This document shows positions 37,149 through 39,881 of a stretch of 39,881 nucleotides of DNA, one piece after another; positions within the stretch are counted from its first letter, which is position 1, and each line of letters starts with the position of its first letter. This DNA is from Methylophilaceae bacterium. GTDB lineage: Bacteria; Pseudomonadota; Gammaproteobacteria; Burkholderiales; Methylophilaceae. The translations under genes were made by a program, and so were the position numbers. The notes under the pieces are model-generated. The model did not search any database. It was not told where the DNA came from and saw only the letters and a list, made by a program, of their open reading frames with translations. The stretch covers positions 1 to 39,881 of the forward strand of contig JAQWQF010000013.1 in assembly GCA_029244935.1 (NCBI GenBank), read 5' to 3'.

Positions 37149-37778
37149 TTAGTGAGCGATAGCTGTAATTTCTGCAGCAGAAGCAGCAGGATCAGCAGCA
37201 CCATAAATTGCAGCACCTGCAACAATGATTGATGCACCTGCATCTTTAACTTCTTGAGCTGTTGTAGCTTTTACACCACCAGCAACAGAAATTTTAGCGC
37301 CAGTATTTAAACCAGCTATTGTTGCTAAATCAGCAAATGGTGTATGGCCAGCAGCTTGAGCGTCAAGACCAGTATGAACACCAATAATATGAGCGCCTGC
37401 AGCAACAGCTTCTTTTGCTAATGCAGCTTTATCAGCAACGTTAATCATGTCAACCTGACATTCTTTACCGTACTTGTTAGCAGCATCAATAACACCTTTA
37501 ATTGTAGCAATTCCAGAAGCACCTAAAACAGTACAGATATCAGCACCTGCTTTGTAGAAAGGCTCACTTTCATAGCCACCAGCATCCATTGTTTTAAGGT
37601 CAACAAGAATAAGGTTATTAGGGAACTTTGCTTTTAGTGTTTCAAGTAATTTGATACCGTTATGCTTGATGCAAGGTGTACCAATCTCAAGAATATCAAC
37701 GTGCGGAGCAACTGCTTCAGCTAGTGCAACTGTTGCGTCAAAATCTAATGAATCTAATGCCATTTGTGTTAGTGCCAT
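37149..37778 (-). CDS. hxlA: 3-hexulose-6-phosphate synthase (RuMP pathway)
   Basis: A 209-residue TIM-barrel aldolase of the orotidine decarboxylase suprafamily that joins formaldehyde to ribulose-5-phosphate. Landmarks are MALTQMALDSLDFD, HVDILEIGTPCIKHNGI, the DLKTMD motif (metal and acid residues), VDMINV, GVHTGLD and SVAGGVK. An upstream in-frame ATG at 37793 adds five residues, but GGGAGA then sits before ATG 37778, which gives the usual N-terminus. The many GCA/GCT codons and strong promoter suggest high expression. This is the entry step of carbon in a RuMP methylotroph. Confidence 0.95.
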   Translation of the reverse strand: MALTQMALDSLDFDATVALAEAVAPHVDILEIGTPCIKHNGIKLLETLKAKFPNNLILVDLKTMDAGGYESEPFYKAGADICTVLGASGIATIKGVIDAANKYGKECQVDMINVADKAALAKEAVAAGAHIIGVHTGLDAQAAGHTPFADLATIAGLNTGAKISVAGGVKATTAQEVKDAGASIIVAGAAIYGAADPAASAAEITAIAH

Positions 37779-37822
37779 GGTTAAATCTCCCATTTAAATA
37801 CTATTAATTAATATACTTCTAC

Positions 37823-37854
37823 GTAAGATTTAAGCAATTATTTGCCCTTCTTAC
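37823..37854 (-). other. Hairpin in the hxlA 5' leader
   Basis: In the untranslated leader between the hxlA promoter and start, GTAAGA pairs with TCTTAC (6 bases), and inside it GCAA pairs with TTGC around a four-base loop, separated by an asymmetric internal loop. It may stabilise the message or regulate translation; there is no match I recognise to a known riboswitch. Confidence 0.4.
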
Positions 37855-37875
37855 TTTTCGTACAGCAGACCGACG

Positions 37876-37904
37876 ATAATATAGAGTGAAATCCTTGTTG
37901 TCAA
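37876..37904 (-). promoter_or_regulatory. Strong sigma-70 promoter for hxlA
   Basis: A perfect -35 TTGACA (37899-37904) and a five-of-six -10 TATTAT (37876-37881), spaced exactly 17 bases, on the minus strand. Transcription would begin near 37869, giving a leader of about 90 bases before hxlA. It lies just after the tal stop codon, so hxlA does not depend on tal read-through. Confidence 0.8.
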
Positions 37905-37925
37905 TGACAATTAGGATTTTAAAGT

Positions 37926-38876
37926 CTATAATTTTCCAGAAAGTGCGACCTCTAATTTCTTCTGATCAATAACAAAATTACGGATACCTTCTGAAAGCTT
38001 TTCAGTTGCCATCGCATCTTCGTTGTGATCAAATCTAAATTGATCCTCCTCTAACCTGGAAGGTTTATCTTTATTAGCCCCTTCATCTTTAAGGCTTTGT
38101 GATAGATCTCCCTCGGTTGCGCCTAACTCCTCAATGAGTGATGGTCCAATAGTTAGTCGATCACAACCTGCTAGTGCCGTTATTTCGCCTATATTCCTGA
38201 ATGAAGCGCCCATCACAACTGTTTTAAACCCATGCTCTTTGTACCAGCTATATATTTGTCTTACAGACACTACCCCTGGATCAGTTTCAGATGTATATTC
38301 TTCGCCGGTTTTTGCTTTATACCAATCTAAAATACGACCCACAAATGGAGAAATTAAGAAAACTCCAGCCTCAGCACATGCCCTTGCCTGAGCAAAGCTA
38401 AACAAAAGTGTCAAATTACAGTTAATTCCTTCTTTTTCAAGAATCTCGCCAGCCTTAATACCCTCCCAGGTTGAAGCAAGTTTTATAAGCACTCGGTCAT
38501 TAGTTATTCCAGCTTCATTATATAATGCGATTATTTTTTTTCCTTTTGCGACCATCTTGTCAATATTAAAAGAAAGGCTTGCATCAACCTCTGTTGAGAT
38601 ACGGCCAGGAATATGCTTTAAAATCTCAAGCCCTACCAAAACTGCTAGTTTATCTGCTGCATCTTCAATCTGTTGGTCTTTGTCAGAACTTTTACTTTTA
38701 GCATAAGCAATAGCCTCAGCAATCATGGGTTCGCATTGAGGTAGTGTGCTTGCTTTAAGAAGCAATGAAGGGTTAGTTGTTGCATCAACTGGCTTAAGGT
38801 CTTTAATTGCCTGAACTTCTCCAGTATCTGCGACAATTGTCGTCATAGTTTTTAGTTGATCTAATAGTGTTGCCAT
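37926..38876 (-). CDS. tal: Transaldolase
   Basis: A 316-residue TalB-type transaldolase, moving a dihydroxyacetone unit between sugar phosphates to regenerate ribulose-5-phosphate in the RuMP cycle. The Schiff-base lysine lies in [12 protein letters not shown], with the N-terminal [12 protein letters not shown] and the conserved TEVDASLSF and [12 protein letters not shown] regions. Length is standard. CGGAGAG precedes the ATG. The upstream gap to ppsA (38877-39085) contains an 8-base inverted repeat, TTGTTGTT (38900-38907) and AACAACAA (38933-38940), with 25 bases between, which could be an operator but is not convincing alone. Confidence 0.96.
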   Translation of the reverse strand: MATLLDQLKTMTTIVADTGEVQAIKDLKPVDATTNPSLLLKASTLPQCEPMIAEAIAYAKSKSSDKDQQIEDAADKLAVLVGLEILKHIPGRISTEVDASLSFNIDKMVAKGKKIIALYNEAGITNDRVLIKLASTWEGIKAGEILEKEGINCNLTLLFSFAQARACAEAGVFLISPFVGRILDWYKAKTGEEYTSETDPGVVSVRQIYSWYKEHGFKTVVMGASFRNIGEITALAGCDRLTIGPSLIEELGATEGDLSQSLKDEGANKDKPSRLEEDQFRFDHNEDAMATEKLSEGIRNFVIDQKKLEVALSGKL

Positions 38877-39085
38877 TTTTATGCTCTCCGTAATTTAATT
38901 TGTTGTTTAATATTTTTGATCATGTTCATTTTAACAACAATCTGTTAAATGTCTGCAATTTAATTTAGTCCAAATTTTATTATGATTTTTTTATTTATGT
39001 TAATGACAAGAATCCTCTTATTTGGCAGAATTAGGAGTTTACTTGATTGATGCTTTAGAATACTTTCAACGCTTAAGGATATTTA

Positions 39086-39881
39086 ATGACAGAATATGTA
39101 ATTCCATTTGAAAAACTAAGAAACAAAGACGTTAGCTCCGTAGGCGGAAAAAATGCATCACTTGGGGAGATGATATCTCAATTAGCCGCAAAAGGCATAA
39201 GAGTCCCTACCGGCTTTGCTACCACAGCAGATGCATTTAATGAATTTTTATTGCATGATGATCTTGGGGAGAAAATTGAAAAAGAGCTTGCCGGCTTAGA
39301 TACGAACGATGTTAAAGCTCTTGCTCAATCTGGCCAGCTTGTTCGTCAATGGATAATGAGTACCCCTTTTCCGAAAGACCTTGATCATTCAATTAATGAA
39401 AGTTACGAGCAGCTTATCAAAAAATCAGCTGAGGGATCTACTTTTGCTGTAAGGTCATCAGCAACTGCGGAAGACCTTCCAGATGCATCATTTGCTGGAC
39501 AACAAGAGAGCTTTCTCAACATTCATGGCATAAAAAATATTAAACAAGCTATCAAGGAAGTTTTTGCATCGCTTTACAATGACAGAGCAATTTCATACCG
39601 TGTTCACAAAGGCTTTATCCATAAAGATGTTGCCATTTCAGCTGGTATACAACAAATGGTTAGAAGTGACATGGGCAGCTCAGGAGTTATGTTTACTATT
39701 GACACAGAATCGGGCTTTACAGATGTTGTATTTATTACAGCATCATATGGCCTCGGTGAGACAGTTGTCCAAGGAGCAGTAAATCCAGACGAATTTTATG
39801 TTCACAAACCAACGTTAGCAAAAGGTAATAATGCAATCGTTAGAAGGTCAATTGGCTCAAAAAAAATAAAAATGATTTTTA
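39086..39881 (+). CDS. ppsA: Phosphoenolpyruvate synthase, N-terminal part (cut by window edge)
   Basis: The first 265 codons of a PEP synthase, which makes PEP from pyruvate and ATP for gluconeogenesis. The N-terminal ATP-grasp domain is plain: VGGKNASLGEMI near residue 17, VPTGFATTADAF, STFAVRSSATAEDLPDASFAGQQESFLN and VRSDMGSSGVMFTIDTESGF. AAGGA lies before ATG 39086 at good spacing. The frame is open to the right edge, so the phosphohistidine and PEP domains lie outside. It is divergent from tal; in RuMP organisms PpsA helps return C3 carbon to the sugar pool. Confidence 0.95.
   Translation, partial: MTEYVIPFEKLRNKDVSSVGGKNASLGEMISQLAAKGIRVPTGFATTADAFNEFLLHDDLGEKIEKELAGLDTNDVKALAQSGQLVRQWIMSTPFPKDLDHSINESYEQLIKKSAEGSTFAVRSSATAEDLPDASFAGQQESFLNIHGIKNIKQAIKEVFASLYNDRAISYRVHKGFIHKDVAISAGIQQMVRSDMGSSGVMFTIDTESGFTDVVFITASYGLGETVVQGAVNPDEFYVHKPTLAKGNNAIVRRSIGSKKIKMIF

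Overview
This window looks like chromosomal core DNA of a small, AT-rich, obligately methylotrophic marine proteobacterium. My best guess is the OM43 group (Methylophilales). Three things point there. (1) The ribulose monophosphate (RuMP) formaldehyde-fixation genes hxlA and hxlB sit next to a transaldolase and a phosphoenolpyruvate synthase, and the HxlA N-terminus resembles the Methylophilaceae enzyme. (2) A cytoplasmic molybdopterin oxidoreductase overlapping a tiny partner gene looks like the methylotroph formate dehydrogenase FDH4 (fdh4A-fdh4B). (3) The blocks smc-zipA-ligA and tRNA-Leu/tig/clpP/clpX/lon/tRNA-Val/tRNA-Asp/ppiD are housekeeping orders I associate with Beta- and Gammaproteobacteria. 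I see no mobile elements, phage genes or CRISPR arrays.

Layout. 1-2487: an ABC exporter cut by the left edge and a short-chain dehydrogenase. 2498-5622: an accessory-looking locus with a PhyH-type dioxygenase divergent from an EgtD-like histidine methyltransferase and a second methyltransferase. 5910-8271: a PanB-like enzyme, a hairpin leader with a tiny ORF before the formyl-THF cyclo-ligase (fau), three small membrane or secreted proteins, and tRNA-Ala. 8326-16304: queF, then smc-zipA-ligA-TPR; smc is interrupted by an in-frame TAA. 16313-16340: a near-consensus XerCD dif site in a convergent gap. 16396-20903: tautomerase, a secreted histone-deacetylase-like hydrolase whose stop codon lies inside tRNA-Lys, fdh4AB and a DUF1097 membrane protein. 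20949-29007: the ppiD/lon/clpXP/tig proteostasis block with three tRNAs. 29146-34761: a tripartite RND efflux operon. 34772-36452: pterin dehydratase overlapping pabB. 36523-39881: hxlB, hxlA, tal and the start of ppsA.

Gene direction supports the terminus reading. Left of dif, 13 of 15 protein genes point right; right of dif, 13 of 19 point left. That is what replication forks converging on dif would give.

The genes combine into one-carbon metabolism: formaldehyde is fixed by HxlA/HxlB, sugars are rearranged by Tal, PpsA makes PEP, formate is oxidised by Fdh4A, and folate supply and repair come from PabB and Fau. Regulatory signals visible in the bases include a textbook promoter for hxlA, a terminator between hxlA and hxlB, and a heat-shock (sigma-32) type promoter for lon.
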